Shown here: positions 48,200 through 59,473 of the stretch, piece after piece
Layout: each line of letters starts with the position of its first letter
Position numbering within the stretch: the stretch's first letter is position 1
Assembly (NCBI GenBank): GCA_947561395.2
Contig: OX387188.1
Location: forward strand, 35,955,942 to 36,019,941
Direction: 5' to 3'
DNA: 64,000 nt
DNA from: Buxus sempervirens
Lineage: Eukaryota; Streptophyta; Magnoliopsida; Buxales; Buxaceae
The notes under the pieces: generated by a model
The model's input: the letters and a program-made list of their open reading frames with translations, nothing else
What the model was told of the DNA's origin: nothing
Databases searched by the model: none
Position numbers and translations under genes: made by a program

Positions 48200-48816
48200 C
48201 TAGAAACCAAATGACAAAAATCCAAGAAAAAATAAAGAAAGACCAAGAATTTAAAAGCCAAAAAACGAAAAACCAAACAGTAAAAAACCTGAATCAGTCC
48301 AGGTAAACCTGAATCAATGTCCAGTAACAAAATAATGAGCCACAATAGGTTACACTTCAACTTCAGATGATCTAAATCCAAGTTTTGAGGCCACACCTGA
48401 TTGATTATACGCCGATCAATGTCCGTTCAAACCCCTCAAGTTGAATAACGTCATTAGCCAGACCCTGTGATCACCAAGGAACTTGAGACACATCCTTCGT
48501 TGACCTTGCATTCACCCCTTTCTTTCTTCTCCAAACCCTGTGATCTTCCAATACCGCAAGTCCAACACAAATCACAGTTGCTTCCACCAACAAACCGATC
48601 CCAGCAGCACTACTCACTTGCTCATCTTCTTCTTTACAACAGATGGACGCAGGTTCCTACAAAGAGAGAGAGAGCGTATTCTCTACCCAAAAAAAAAAAA
48701 AAGAGAGCAACAACAACAACATAAACGCCCCGAATCTATAAGAAAAACCAAAAGAAAAAAAAAACCTAAATCAGTCCAGTAAAAAACCAATTCCACGTTG
48801 TGATTTTTTTTTTCAC

Positions 48817-48874
48817 CTTGATCAGAAGCCCCCGGAAACCCATTGGCAGCCGCCGCCGACGACGACTTTGCCAT
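48817..48874 (-). CDS. Possible first coding exon of a - strand gene (unrecognised)
   Basis: ATG at 48874 opens MAKSSSAAAANGFPGASDQ, ending at a CAAG|GTGAAA donor at 48817 (phase 1). Upstream lies a CT-rich leader typical of plant 5' UTRs. Joined in phase to the exon at 48085-48199 it would use a different frame from the syntaxin homology, so a common protein is doubtful. It may belong to the decayed syntaxin-like gene or be a noncoding leader. Confidence 0.35.
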
Positions 48875-49570
48875 GCCAGGGGAATACAGCAACGGCGATT
48901 GCTTTCGACTGGAGAGAAGTTTTCGAGAGAGGGGTTCTGGAACAATCAAGAAGACTCCGAAGGATGCATGAAAACGAAGTGAAGATGAAGGAGAGAAGAG
49001 CAGAGGAGGGAGAGGAGAACAGAATTGAACATTCCAGAACCACCTGTCATCCCAAGCTTTTCCAGAAAGCTTGTTGGAGAAGAAAGGGTTTTCTGCAAGA
49101 AGATAGCTTCTCCAGAAATCCCGGGGCTGCAGGGAAGGCTTCAGGCGCCTTCTCGATCCTTCTTGACGAAAAAGGGCAAAAATTACAGCGTATAAATATT
49201 TGGAGGCTCGGAAGGTTTCGTAAAACATTTAGAGGCTCGGGCCGGCGAGGCCGCGCGAGGCGGCCACGTCAGCCCGAAGCCGTTCCATTTAAGAGAATAG
49301 ATAGCCTCGGTTGACGGCGAAGTGCAGGGCTGCAGGCCCATAGGCCGTATCAGAACTTCTTTCGTGGTTTTCATGATTTACGAACCAAAGCCATTGTGCA
49401 GTGTGGCCTGTGACCTGTGTCACTAACTACGACGACAGAGCAGGGGTTCTTTTCACTTCCTTGGGCGGGAAAACCTGAGGAGGAACTGGAGTGGTTGTTT
49501 AAATGCAGCAACTCGAACAAATCTGATTCAATCAAGAAGGAACTTATCGTGACCGGGGAGGATCAGAAGA
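48875..49570. promoter_or_regulatory. Divergent promoter region between the - strand leader and MIS12
   Basis: This roughly 700-bp GC-richer stretch separates the - strand ATG at 48874 from the MIS12 ATG at 49571. The 48868-49314 reading frame crosses it but has no family support. Compact head-to-head spacing suggests a shared promoter, at least ancestrally. Confidence 0.45.
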
Positions 49571-52500
49571 ATGGAGGGCAGTGAAAGCGAGGCGGTTTTC
49601 GATTCCATGAATCTCAATCCTCGGCTTTTTATCAACGAGGTCCTCAACTCCGTCGATGACTTGCTCGATGGCGCCTTTCACTTCTTTCAACAGTAAATCT
49701 CTCTCTCTCTCTCTCTCGTTCTCCATCGATTTTATTGCAATTTCTCGTAATTGGATTTCTTTCAAGAAAAAAAGAACGGGTATTTGTCGTTGATTATGTT
49801 AATAGTTTTACAGAGAGGCGTCGAAGCTTCTGAATACCGACGGCACAGATAGGTCTGAAGAGCTGAACAAGGTGTGCATCTTTTCTCCTTTGATTGATTG
49901 CCACACGATGCTGCAAAAACAAATTATTTTTCTTTATTATGGACCTGTTGCAGCGAGGGTTTCGTTAACATGCGTTCATATGTCTCTTCAGATCTCTTCT
50001 TTTTGTATTGCGAATCTGTATATGTTTACTGAGATGTAGAAGCTGTGTTCATATCCGATAGTAATGGAGTCACAATGAAGCATAGTTATGTTGAAAAAAG
50101 CAAAAGAAATAGAGAGGGAAAGTGCGTGTTTTTGGGTCTTTCAGCCAAGTTTGATATGGTTGTGGTGAAATAGTGCCAAATTTGTGAAATTTGTTTCTGC
50201 TCAACTTGGTAACTTGTACTGCTGCCTCTCGAAATTGACTTGAGATATCTGAATTGATCTTGAAATCGTCTCTGGCCTTTTCACTGTGGTCTTAACTGTA
50301 GCGTGGCTATGATTGGGTCAAACAAAGAATAATGCAGTTATATTTATACAGAATTCAACCTCAAAATCATCTGCAGACTTTTCTTGTGTCTTTTGCTATG
50401 TTTTTAAAATCTTTGGCATGGTTGATTATTCATTTTCAACACTAGATTGTCGCTTCTTAATTGTAATTCTACATTTGTTTGGTAGTATTTGGTGTCTTTA
50501 ATTCTTTGTAGGTGTGAAACCTACTCTTAGCACTATTATTCTTTTTTTTCTGGGCTCTGTTCATGCTATGGTGTAGCAATATGTTCTGCTGAGATATATG
50601 AGGTCGCAATGGTGTATCCCATGGATAGGATGCAGTGTTTCTCTTTGTTTACTTGTAGAAATTCTATCTTTTTGATACTTGTAAATCTTTTCTTGGTAGG
50701 GTGTTTCTCATGTCCGAAACATAATTCAAGCAGTTTTGGACAAGAGACTGGGTATGTGGGAGAAGTATTGCCTTCAGCACTGTTTTGTTGTTCCAGAAGG
50801 ATTCACACTACCTAAAGTGGTAGGTTATCTATATTTAGGATCGATTAGTCATTTTCACATTTTTCACCAAATTATTTGTTATATTATATATATTTTTCCA
50901 TTTTTGTGCACATCTGTGTTATATTTTTATCTACTGTCCTGCCATTTATTTATTTATTTATGTTTGGGCCAAAAATCTTGCATGAGGTAGAGCTGCTTAG
51001 ACCCTAGTACACACCTAGTTTTCTGGGACACTGTCTTTAATGACACCAAGCAAGCAATTTATTCAAATTGTATGAATCATTTTGTAAGTATTTGGTGATA
51101 TACATACATGAGTTGGATCTGATCTACTTTCACATCTCCATTTATTGTTTGTATATATATCGTTTGGAGTAATGATAACTTTTTTCTTGACTTATATTTT
51201 ATATTCATATCCTAAATTGAAAGCACCTTCCAGATGGTATTAATTTCTATGGTAGAGCTTGTGAGAATGCTTAGAAAGTCAATCTTTTTTGTTACTGAGA
51301 AATGTAAAATGAGTATTAATGAGCAATATTATCATCATGAACATGATGTAGTATCTAGTTTAAGAAAATTGATGAGAGACAGATGAGTTCCAGGTGATAG
51401 TGGATTTACTCCAAGGATTGTACCTTGGTTCTTTCTAACTTTTGTGAGGATACAGATGAATTACCAAAAATAAGATTTCATGGATTATGTATTTGATGAA
51501 ATTTTTGTCTATTGATGAGATCTTGGAGGGGTAAATTATAAACTATAACTATGGGAGAGATGCATTAAAAATCTTTTCAAAATAAATTAGACCAAGATAG
51601 TTTAAGTGAAACTTATATGGATATAATATTTGCTACAAATAATGGCCGTGAGATATCCTGAATATATCAGTTATGTCAACTTGTAAATAAATTATAAGCA
51701 AATAAGGGAGAGATGAAGGAAAATAAAGATAGTGGATAAACTGGAAATGTGCTTCCAAAGTTCCATGTGACACATATATCTATCGGGTTGAAAAGGAAGT
51801 TATATAAGGCAGCATGGTATCTTTTTTCTTCATGGTATAAGGCAGCACGGTATCTTATATAAGGAAGTTATGTGACTCCATTTTCTTCATTACCCCATGT
51901 TGCTACAGTATCTTTTTTTCTTCAGATAACCAGCTGCCTCCCGCATTTCCTACATCATTTCTTTGGAAGTCATTAGCACCCCCGAAGGTGAAGGTTTTCT
52001 CCTTGACTGCTTTTCTCTATCGAATAAACACCCTCAGTATGCTCCAGTGTATAAAGGAAGTCTATCACTCTCTCACTCAACGTTTATTCCATTTGCTAGA
52101 AAGACAGTGAGTTTGTAGATATTATTTATTTGTGCATTTTGAGTTCTTAAGTTTGAAATGACAAGAGAAAAATGGTTTGTGAGTTTTGTTTGGGTTTGGT
52201 TCTTGAGTTTGATCTGGGTCAAATTTATGTGACCTTGCATCACACTGGAGATTCCCACATCTTGGCAGGAGGGGATGAATGCTTTATTCGGCTGCCTTCT
52301 TCGCAACTGTTGGGTTGGTTTGGCTGGCTCGTAATAAGTGTATTTGTGAGGTTCGGATATGCTATGCACATGAGGATGTTATTACAGTTGTGGATGCTTG
52401 GGTCTTGATAAGAGGTGAATTTGAGTCAATATCAGTTGCTGATATTGTGTGAATATGGTTGCTTTGAATATGGGGCAGCTATATCGTATTGTCAGTTGGT

Positions 52501-54942
52501 GGTGAATCTCTTTTTGTTATCTTTATATTTGTTTGCCTTCTACCCATCTCCCACGGGTTCTTTTGTACTTGCTTTTCATTGATACTTACTGAAATATTCA
52601 TTACTTATCCAAAAAAAAAGGGAAAAATCAAAAGGATGAAACAAGAAGCCAGGACAACATGGATGGTCAAGAGATCTTTGAAGTATCATAATCTAGGAGA
52701 AACTTTCTCTAATAGATGTTATAGATGTAGGATTCATGTATCTTTTATTTGTTACTATAGGTTTACGTGGGTTTTTTTTTTTGGGATAAGTACATTATAC
52801 ACGAATCTTGAACAATGGAGGACCAGATACATCCTATAACCCAACTAGTTGGGATTAGGGATGTAAACGGGTCGAATTCGGTACGGATCTGCTAATCCGA
52901 ATTTGATCCGATAAGAAATACCAATATCTGAATTCGAACCGATTATCCAACGGATCTCTTAGATCTGATTCTGAATTCAATTTGAATTTGAATCCGATCG
53001 AATATTCGATATCCGATTACATAATATATGAAAAAAATAATTAAGATATTATAAACCTCAAGTTAGTGGATCAAATAAGGATATATTAATTCAGATCTAT
53101 CTCATATTATGACCTAAAATCAATAAATGCTATATGAAACTTTCATACCTTGTATACTAATATATAAAAAGACTTAAAAGGCCTAAAAAAATACATAATA
53201 TATACACAAAATAAAGGGTTGGATCTTTATCGGGTCAAATATGTGTGGTTTCATATTTGAATTCGAATTATAATCGGATTCAAAATAAACTGGATCTCTA
53301 TTCGGATAATCGGATCTAAACTAAGATCCATATTCTGATAGTCGGGTCGGATTCGGATCTTTATCCGGCCTATTGAAAGCCCTAGTTGGGATAAGCCATT
53401 TGGATTTGATTAATTGATTTGTTTTATTTTTTAACGTACATAAACATCCATCCTGTGTTGTTGAGTAATGGTCAACACTGGAGGAATGTGCTTGATTCAA
53501 GTTGATTCACACAATAACCGTATCATCCAAACCCCACTGCACCAACATCCAAAAGAAAAATGAGCAGTCACCATTTCTTATCTCAAAGTTGAGTACTCTT
53601 TATTTGATGTAATACACTTTGAATTTTTTTTTTTTTTTTTGAGTAAACCACTAATAAACCACAAACTTGAGGGAGTGGTTTTATTTTCGTTTAGAGGGTT
53701 TTTTTATTCTTTGCATATTTTATTTCCATGACTAAAAAGTTTATTTTTCAAACAATGTCTTTCTAGAAAGAATCACCTGGTGATGATCTGTTAAATGAAG
53801 GTGCATTTTGTCATCCAGAGCTTCATGCCCAACTAGATTCCTTAAGGAAAAAGCTTTATGAGGTACAAGAAACTGAGTTTCGCATGCAATTGCATCTTTT
53901 TTGGAGCACAAAATTTTTTTTTTTTGTTTTGTTTTTTTTCCAATATTTGCTCTCTGTCAAGTGATTTTCTATTAGATTCCAATTTTTTATGTAGGTTCAG
54001 AAGGAATCATCTGAGCTGAATAGAGAGCTCCATATGCTGGAGAGGCAGAATCATTTAAGCAACAGTTGTGCTGCTTCTGTCAAGGAGGCATTAAAGTTAT
54101 ATGAGCAAAACTCTGTTCATGACATGTTTGAAGGTAAATTTGTTTGCAATTTGATTATGTCTGATTGATTGTAGCATCTGCCTGTCAAGGAGGCCTTTTA
54201 TATTGTCTAAAATATAGTTAAACAAGTCTTTTACTGATAAAATTTGATGAACAAATGTGACGTGTCACCAGTTTAGTCAAGGACCTGAGATAACTGAGCC
54301 GCTGTACATGACGTAACTGAAGCTTTAAACCTTGTAACTTAGTGCCTGGTACTCCTGCTCCTGTTTTGGTCCCAAACTTCATGTTCATTCCACAAAATTC
54401 CACTTCAGATTAATATATGTTCGATATCCATTGCTATTGTTATTTTGCAGTCAATATCATTTGAAATATTTAAAGTGAAAGTGGAACTATTTAGTGGGAT
54501 ATTTTCTGCACTATATTCAATATTTGGTATAAAATGGATGATCTGTAGTTACATTAGCCTATAAAGAAGGTTCTTGCAGAAATTATGTTGAATTTTGTGG
54601 ACACAGAATTTTCAAATAGATTAATTTCTATCTCCAGAAATGATAAAAACTGCATCAGAACTCCGTAAGAAAACTGAGAAGCTGAAGCTCAAAAGTACTG
54701 AAGAGAGTGAACATGTAAAGAAGGAAATGATCTATGATCCAAATGGAGATCAGTCTCTGATGCATCATAACATCGGTAATATTTGCTGTTAAGTGTTAAC
54801 TTGTTTATGTACTATGTGACTTGAAAAGAAAGGTAGAAATTCATATTTGTATGGTAAAAATCTTATTCTTTGTTTTATAGGGATATCCAGTATGGATTTG
54901 GAAGAACTTCAGGAATTTGTGGCTGACATGGAGAAAATGTGA
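49571..54942 (+). CDS. MIS12: Kinetochore protein MIS12 homolog
   Basis: MIS12 is a subunit of the KMN network that links centromeric chromatin to microtubule-binding NDC80. Seven exons: 49571-49692, 49814-49871, 50700-50819, 53767-53862, 53995-54133, 54638-54775 and 54881-54942. Phases agree, giving 244 residues, the plant length. The N-terminus, SMNLNPRLFINEVLNSVDDL, and KYCLQHCFVVPEGFTLPK are family hallmarks. The C-terminal half (LDSLRKKLYEVQKESSELNRELHMLERQ and ELRKKTEKLKLKSTEE regions) is heptad-rich coiled coil. The end is FVADMEKM. Intron 3 (2.9 kb) carries a LINE tail and a hAT MITE. The 3' half and downstream flank are duplicated at 57075-59280. Confidence 0.92.
51933..52619 (+). 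mobile_element. 5'-truncated L1-type LINE, 3' end
   Basis: From 51933 the frame reads FLWKSLAPPKVKVFSLTAF then YRINTLSMLQ, the zf-RVT segment that follows plant L1 reverse transcriptases. A tail with TTTGTACTTGCTTTTCATTG and TTACTTATCCAAAAAAAAAGG ends near 52619, as in plant LINE 3' UTRs. The RT and endonuclease are absent. It is a dead 0.7-kb copy in intron 3 of MIS12. Confidence 0.7.
52856..53384. mobile_element. hAT MITE with exact 8-bp target duplication
   Basis: The element starts TAGGGATGTAAACGGGTCG and ends GAAAGCCCTA. Exact 8-bp repeats GTTGGGAT flank it at 52848-52855 and 53385-53392. The interior is full of GGATC/CCGAT words typical of the 'ATGTAAACGGGTCGGATTCGG' class. It is 529 bp and noncoding, in intron 3 of MIS12. 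Confidence 0.88.
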
Positions 54943-55394
54943 ATCTAACGAATTACGTTTTCCGTAATTATTGCCAAATTGTATTAGGATTTATCTGATG
55001 CTTTGTAACTTTATTTAAGTTTACATTGTTTGTCAAGAACCAAAGATTTATTTCATGAACTACAGAAAAACCATGAATTGTCTATTGTGCTTCTTTGTCC
55101 TTGATTTGAAAATTTTAACCCGCACTAGGGATCAAGGGATGCGTCGAATGGTATGATCATCTAAATCGGAGCATTGTTATTGCTTTTTTAATTCGTTTTT
55201 GTTTTTGTTGTGAGAGATATAGTTTGCAGGCTCAACATATTTTAGGCTATTGATATAATGGCAAGGCCTGTACACTGATGCTTATAATAAAGCAATGACA
55301 TCTCTTAGATTGATAAGATATTTTTGGGTTGGTATGCCGAAAGTATCTTGCAACACTGCTCGAAGAATGGCAGCGGATTTAATAGTCAATTGAT

Positions 55395-55765
55395 GTAGTG
55401 AAAACGAATGGCAATAAAACGAGAAACATAAACTAAAATAAACAAGAGACGCAATTTACGGCAAAGATGCCTATGTCCACGACCCCACGGCAAAGATACC
55501 TCTCTTGGTTGAAATTTGAAAGCAATAGAGTATCTAAACATGACAACCAAAAACCCTAACTTTTGGGTTTTATACAAGCAACACCCCAATTACAAAAATA
55601 CTTCTCATACGGTTCCTAGGGACTCCTCCCCGAACCCCTGGAGCTGCCTCCCTGCAAACCCCTCGGTGAACTCACCGTGGAGCGGGGGTTAAATGTACAG
55701 TGGGTTAAATGTACAGTAAGTCCCGTATCAAACATTGACTAAACTCAAGTCTAAACTCAAGTCAT
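55395..55765. mobile_element. LTR-like insertion in the first MIS12 flank
   Basis: The second MIS12 copy runs straight through this point (about 58660), so the segment inserted after the duplication or was lost from copy 2. It shares GCAAAGATGCCTATGTCCACG-type words with the fossil at 41843-42180. It is noncoding, with approximate ends. Confidence 0.5.
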
Positions 55766-55824
55766 GTAGAATCTAATGAGGGGGTGATCTTGAATATGCA
55801 GCGTCGTCACTATAGAAAATAAAA

Positions 55825-56358
55825 GGGAAAATTACATTTACACCCCTTGAGTTTTAGCGCGCGGACACTTAAACCCCCTGTGTTTTGAAAGTGATCACTA
55901 ACACCCCTCTAGTTTTGTGAAATGTACACATAGCACCCCTGCCGTTAAGTTCCTCCTAACGGTGTTAACAAATTTATAAAAAATGACCAAATTACCCTTA
56001 TAAATAATAGAAGAAAGGGAAAAAAAAAAGGAGGGCATTGGGTTTCTTCATTCAATGAAATTGTTGCTTGGAGAAGGAAAATACTTCACCCTGCTTACAA
56101 CATGGTGAAGACGAACCTACGTTCGCACACTTCCCCAAATGCCCCCCCCCCCCCCCCCTTTTTTCTTTTCTTCTGTTATTTAAAAGGGTAATTTGGTCTT
56201 TTTTTATAAATTTGTTAATAGCGTTAGGAGGAAGCTAACGGCAGGGGTGCTATGTGTACATTTCACAAAACTAGAGGGGTGTTAGTGATCACTTTCAAAA
56301 CACAGGAGGTTTAAGTGTCCGCGCGCTAAAACTCAGGGGGTGTAAATGTAATTTTTCC
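55825..56358. mobile_element. Mutator-like MITE with about 150-bp TIRs, exact 9-bp duplication and preserved empty site
   Basis: The ends read GGGAAAATTACATTTACACC and its near inverse. The arms pair for about 150 bases, including ACACCCCTCTAGTTTTGTG. Exact 9-bp repeats AAAATAAAA lie at 55816-55824 and 56359-56367. The duplicated copy at about 58708 keeps the uninterrupted sequence CTATAGAAAATAAAAG with one AAAATAAAA, i.e. the empty site. A 17-base C run (about 56142-56158) lies in the centre. Confidence 0.92.
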
Positions 56359-57074
56359 AAAATAAAATAACAAAATGATAAGACAGAACTTTTTTATAAA
56401 ATAAAAGAACAAAATGCTAAGACAGAACTTTCTAGAGCGTCTAGGAGTTTTATGCCATATGTGGTTATGTGAAACTGCTGCCAGTGAGCGCTGTTTCTAG
56501 AGCTAGACAGCTGGCTCACTATAGCAGCCAAAGAGGTCACATGGTGAGTTGTAAGTGGGGAAGTTTGGGTTGGGTTCTGATGAGTTAGGGCTCAGCCCAA
56601 TCTCAAATTATCAATCAAACTCACCTTCTTAAGCCAACCTCGTTAAACCCAAACACAACCCTCACATTATTATTTGAGTTGGACCTAGGTTTGAGCTGGC
56701 CCAAACAAAATTCAATTTTGAAATATTTTTTTCTTTGAATGCAAAATGTTGGAATTATATGTAAAAATCATTCTTAAATTATTTATTTAAGATTCACAAA
56801 TTTGTTATCGCATAATTATAAATTTAAGTTTTATATTGGATTACATAATTATAAAGACAACGTAAAAAGAAAAAAATAAAAACAAATAAACAATGGTACA
56901 TATACTCACATATATACATATATGTATTTGCGTGTGTACATAAATGAATCTATGCAAACAGCTAAGACTAATTCAGTTTTTCGATTTGTATAAAGCATGA
57001 GACCAAATCCAATCCAAACTCAGTTTTTCGATTTGTATAAAGCATGAGGCAACAAGCTAAGAGAACATGGATTG

Positions 57075-58176
57075 ATGCCCAACTAGATTCCTTAAGGAAA
57101 AAGCTTTATGAGGTACAAGAAACTGAGTTTTCGCATACAATTGCATCTTTTTTGCAGCACAAAAAAAAAATTTTTTTTAAAAAATAGTTTTCTCTGTCGA
57201 GTGATTTTCTCTTAGATACCAATTTGTTATGTAGGTTCAGAAGGAATCATCTGAGCTGAATAGAGAGCTCCATACGCTGGGGAGGCAGAATCATTTAAGC
57301 AACAGTTGTGCTGCTTCTGTCAAGGAGGCATTAAAGTTATATATATGAGCAAAACTCTGTTGATGACATGTTTGAAGGTAATTTTGTTTTCAATTTGATT
57401 ATGCCTTATTGACTGTAGCATCTGCCGATCAAGGAGGCCTTCTATATCGTCTAACATATAGTGAAACAAGTCTTTTACTTATAAAATTAATTTGATGAAC
57501 GAATGTGACGTGTCACGAGTTAACTCACGGAACTGAGATAACTGGGCAACTGTACATGATGTGACTGATGCTTTAAACCTTTGTAACTTGGTGCCTGGCA
57601 CTCCTGCTCCCGTGTTAGTTCCAAACTTCATGTCGATTCCACAAAGTTCTGCTTCAGATTAACATATGTTCGATACCCATTGTGATTGTTGTTTTGCAGT
57701 CAATACCATTTAAAATATTTAAAGTGATAGTGAAAGTACTTAGTGGGATATTTTCTGCACTATATATATTCAATATTTAGGTATAAAATGATTGATCTGT
57801 AGTTACATTAGCCCATAATGAAGTTTCTTGCATAAATTATATTGAATTTTGTGGAACCAGAATTGTCAAACAGATGAATTTCTTCCTCCAGAAATGATAA
57901 AAACTGCATCAGAACTCCGTAAGAGAACCGAGAAGCTGAAGCTCAAAAGTACTGAAGAGAGTGAACGTGTGAGGAAGGAAATGTTATATGATTCAAATGG
58001 AGATCAGTCTGTGATGCATCATAACATGGGTAATATTTGCTGTTAGTGTTTAACTTGAAAATAAAGGTAGAAATACATATTTGTCTGGTAAAAATCTTAT
58101 TCTTTGTTTTATAAGGATATCCAATATGGAGGTGGAACAACTTCAGAAATTTGTGGCTGACATGGAGAAAATGTGA
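57075..58176 (+). pseudogene. Truncated MIS12 duplicate (exons 4-7)
   Basis: It begins inside exon 4 at ATGCCCAACTAG and keeps exons at about 57075-57112, 57235-57377, 57892-58029 and 58116-58176. Exon 5 carries a four-base TA expansion (TTATATATATGAG) that shifts the frame and creates an early stop. The acceptor of exon 7 has changed from ATAG|GG to ATAAG|G. There are no exons 1-3 and no promoter. Exon text is otherwise nearly identical to MIS12, so the duplication is fairly young. Short transcripts could still arise from read-through of MIS12. Confidence 0.9.
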
Positions 58177-59473
58177 ACCTAATGAATTACATTTTCTGTA
58201 AAGGATTTCACTTTTTGCACAATTATTGCCAAATTGTATTAGGATTTATCTGTTGCTATGTAACTTTATTTAATGTTAAGTGTTTGTCAAGAATCAAAGA
58301 TTTGTTTCATGGAGTGTGGAAAAACTTTGAATTCGATTGCACTTCTCTGTCCTTGGTTTTGAAAATTTGACCCGCTCAAGGGATCAAGGGATGCATTGAA
58401 TGATATGAATCTATGATCATCTAAATTGGTGCCTTATTATTGCTTTTTTAAATCGCTTTTGTTGTTGTTGTTGTGAGAGATATAGTTGGCAAGCTCAACA
58501 TATCTCAGGGCTGCTGATAGAATGGCACTTATGGAGGCCTGTACAGTGCTGCTTAGAATGAAGCAATGAAGTCTCTTAGATTGATCAGATATTTCTGGGT
58601 TGGTATGCCGAAAGTATTTGGCTGCAGTGCTCGAAGAACGGCAGCTGATTTAACAGTCAATTAAATCTCATGAGGTTGTGATCTCGAATAACCGGCGTTG
58701 CCACTATAGAAAATAAAAGAACAAAAGGATAACACAGATCTTTTTAGTGTGTCTGGGAGTTTTATGCCATATGTGGTTATGAGAAGCAACTGTTTCTAGA
58801 GCCACATAGCTGGCTCGCTATAGCATCCAAAGAGGTCACAAGGTCAGCTATAAGTGGGGAAGTTTGGGTTGGGTTGTGATGAGTTAGGGCTCAGCCCAAT
58901 CTAAAATATAATCAAAACTCGTCTTTGGCTTGTCCTAAGCCAACCTCATTAAACAGAAACACAATTCGGACATTATTATTTGAGTTGGAGCTAGGTTTGG
59001 GTTGGTCCAAACAAAATTAAGTTTTGAAATATTTCTTTCATTTTTTGCTTCGAATGCAAAATGTTAGAATTATATGTAAAGATCATTCTTAAATTTATTT
59101 ATTTAAAATTCACAAATTTGTTATCGCATAATTATAAATTTATGTTTTATATTAGATTACATAATTATAAAGACAATGTAAAAAGAAAACAGTAAAAACA
59201 AATAAACAATGGTACATATACTCACATATATACATATATATGCATTTGCGTGTATACATGAATGGATCTATGCAGATTGCAGACAAAGAAGAAGCCCGGT
59301 TTAGACTCTGAACAAAATAGTCAATTTGGACTCATATTCGCAGGCTTGGGTTCATAAGTGGTCCAGTTTAAATTTACAGGTTTGGTGACAAGGACAAAAC
59401 AAATGCATATACATTGGAACGGCATAGAGAGAGAGAGAACGAAAACCGTCGAGCTTGAATGGTTCATTCCAAT
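58177..59473. other. Second copy of the MIS12 downstream flank
   Basis: 58177 to about 59283 repeats 54943-56975 without the two insertions. 59284-59473 is unique sequence without a gene. Confidence 0.6.

Larger units (their letters stand above)
53822..56975 (+). repeat. Source copy of the MIS12 3'-half tandem duplication
   Basis: From ATGCCCAACTAG in exon 4 to about 56975 this block is repeated at 57075-59283, exons, introns and downstream flank alike. The source copy is longer because two elements inserted into it (about 55395-55765 and 55825-56358). The junction at 56970-57060 holds a 30-bp word, CTCAGTTTTTCGATTTGTAT..., twice. Confidence 0.88.
54943..57074. other. MIS12 downstream flank up to the duplicated copy
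   Basis: This holds the MIS12 3' UTR, the LTR-like insertion, the MULE MITE and, at about 56565-56725, a GGGTTGGG/CAGCCCAA-rich remnant of a hAT-like element. The remnant is also present in the second copy (58855-59015), so it predates the duplication. No additional gene is seen. Confidence 0.55.

Noticed and set aside
48683-49228. 181-codon - strand frame as one protein
   Set aside because: It runs through a CT-rich leader and past a good GTGAAA donor into low-complexity sequence; only a short exon at 48817-48874 is plausible.
48868-49314. 148-codon + strand frame upstream of MIS12
   Set aside because: It has no recognisable family, overlaps the probable leader on the - strand, and looks like a GC-rich promoter open by chance.
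56142-56158. Poly(C) run as a functional element
   Set aside because: It is the loop centre of a MITE and a simple homopolymer; the element explains it.
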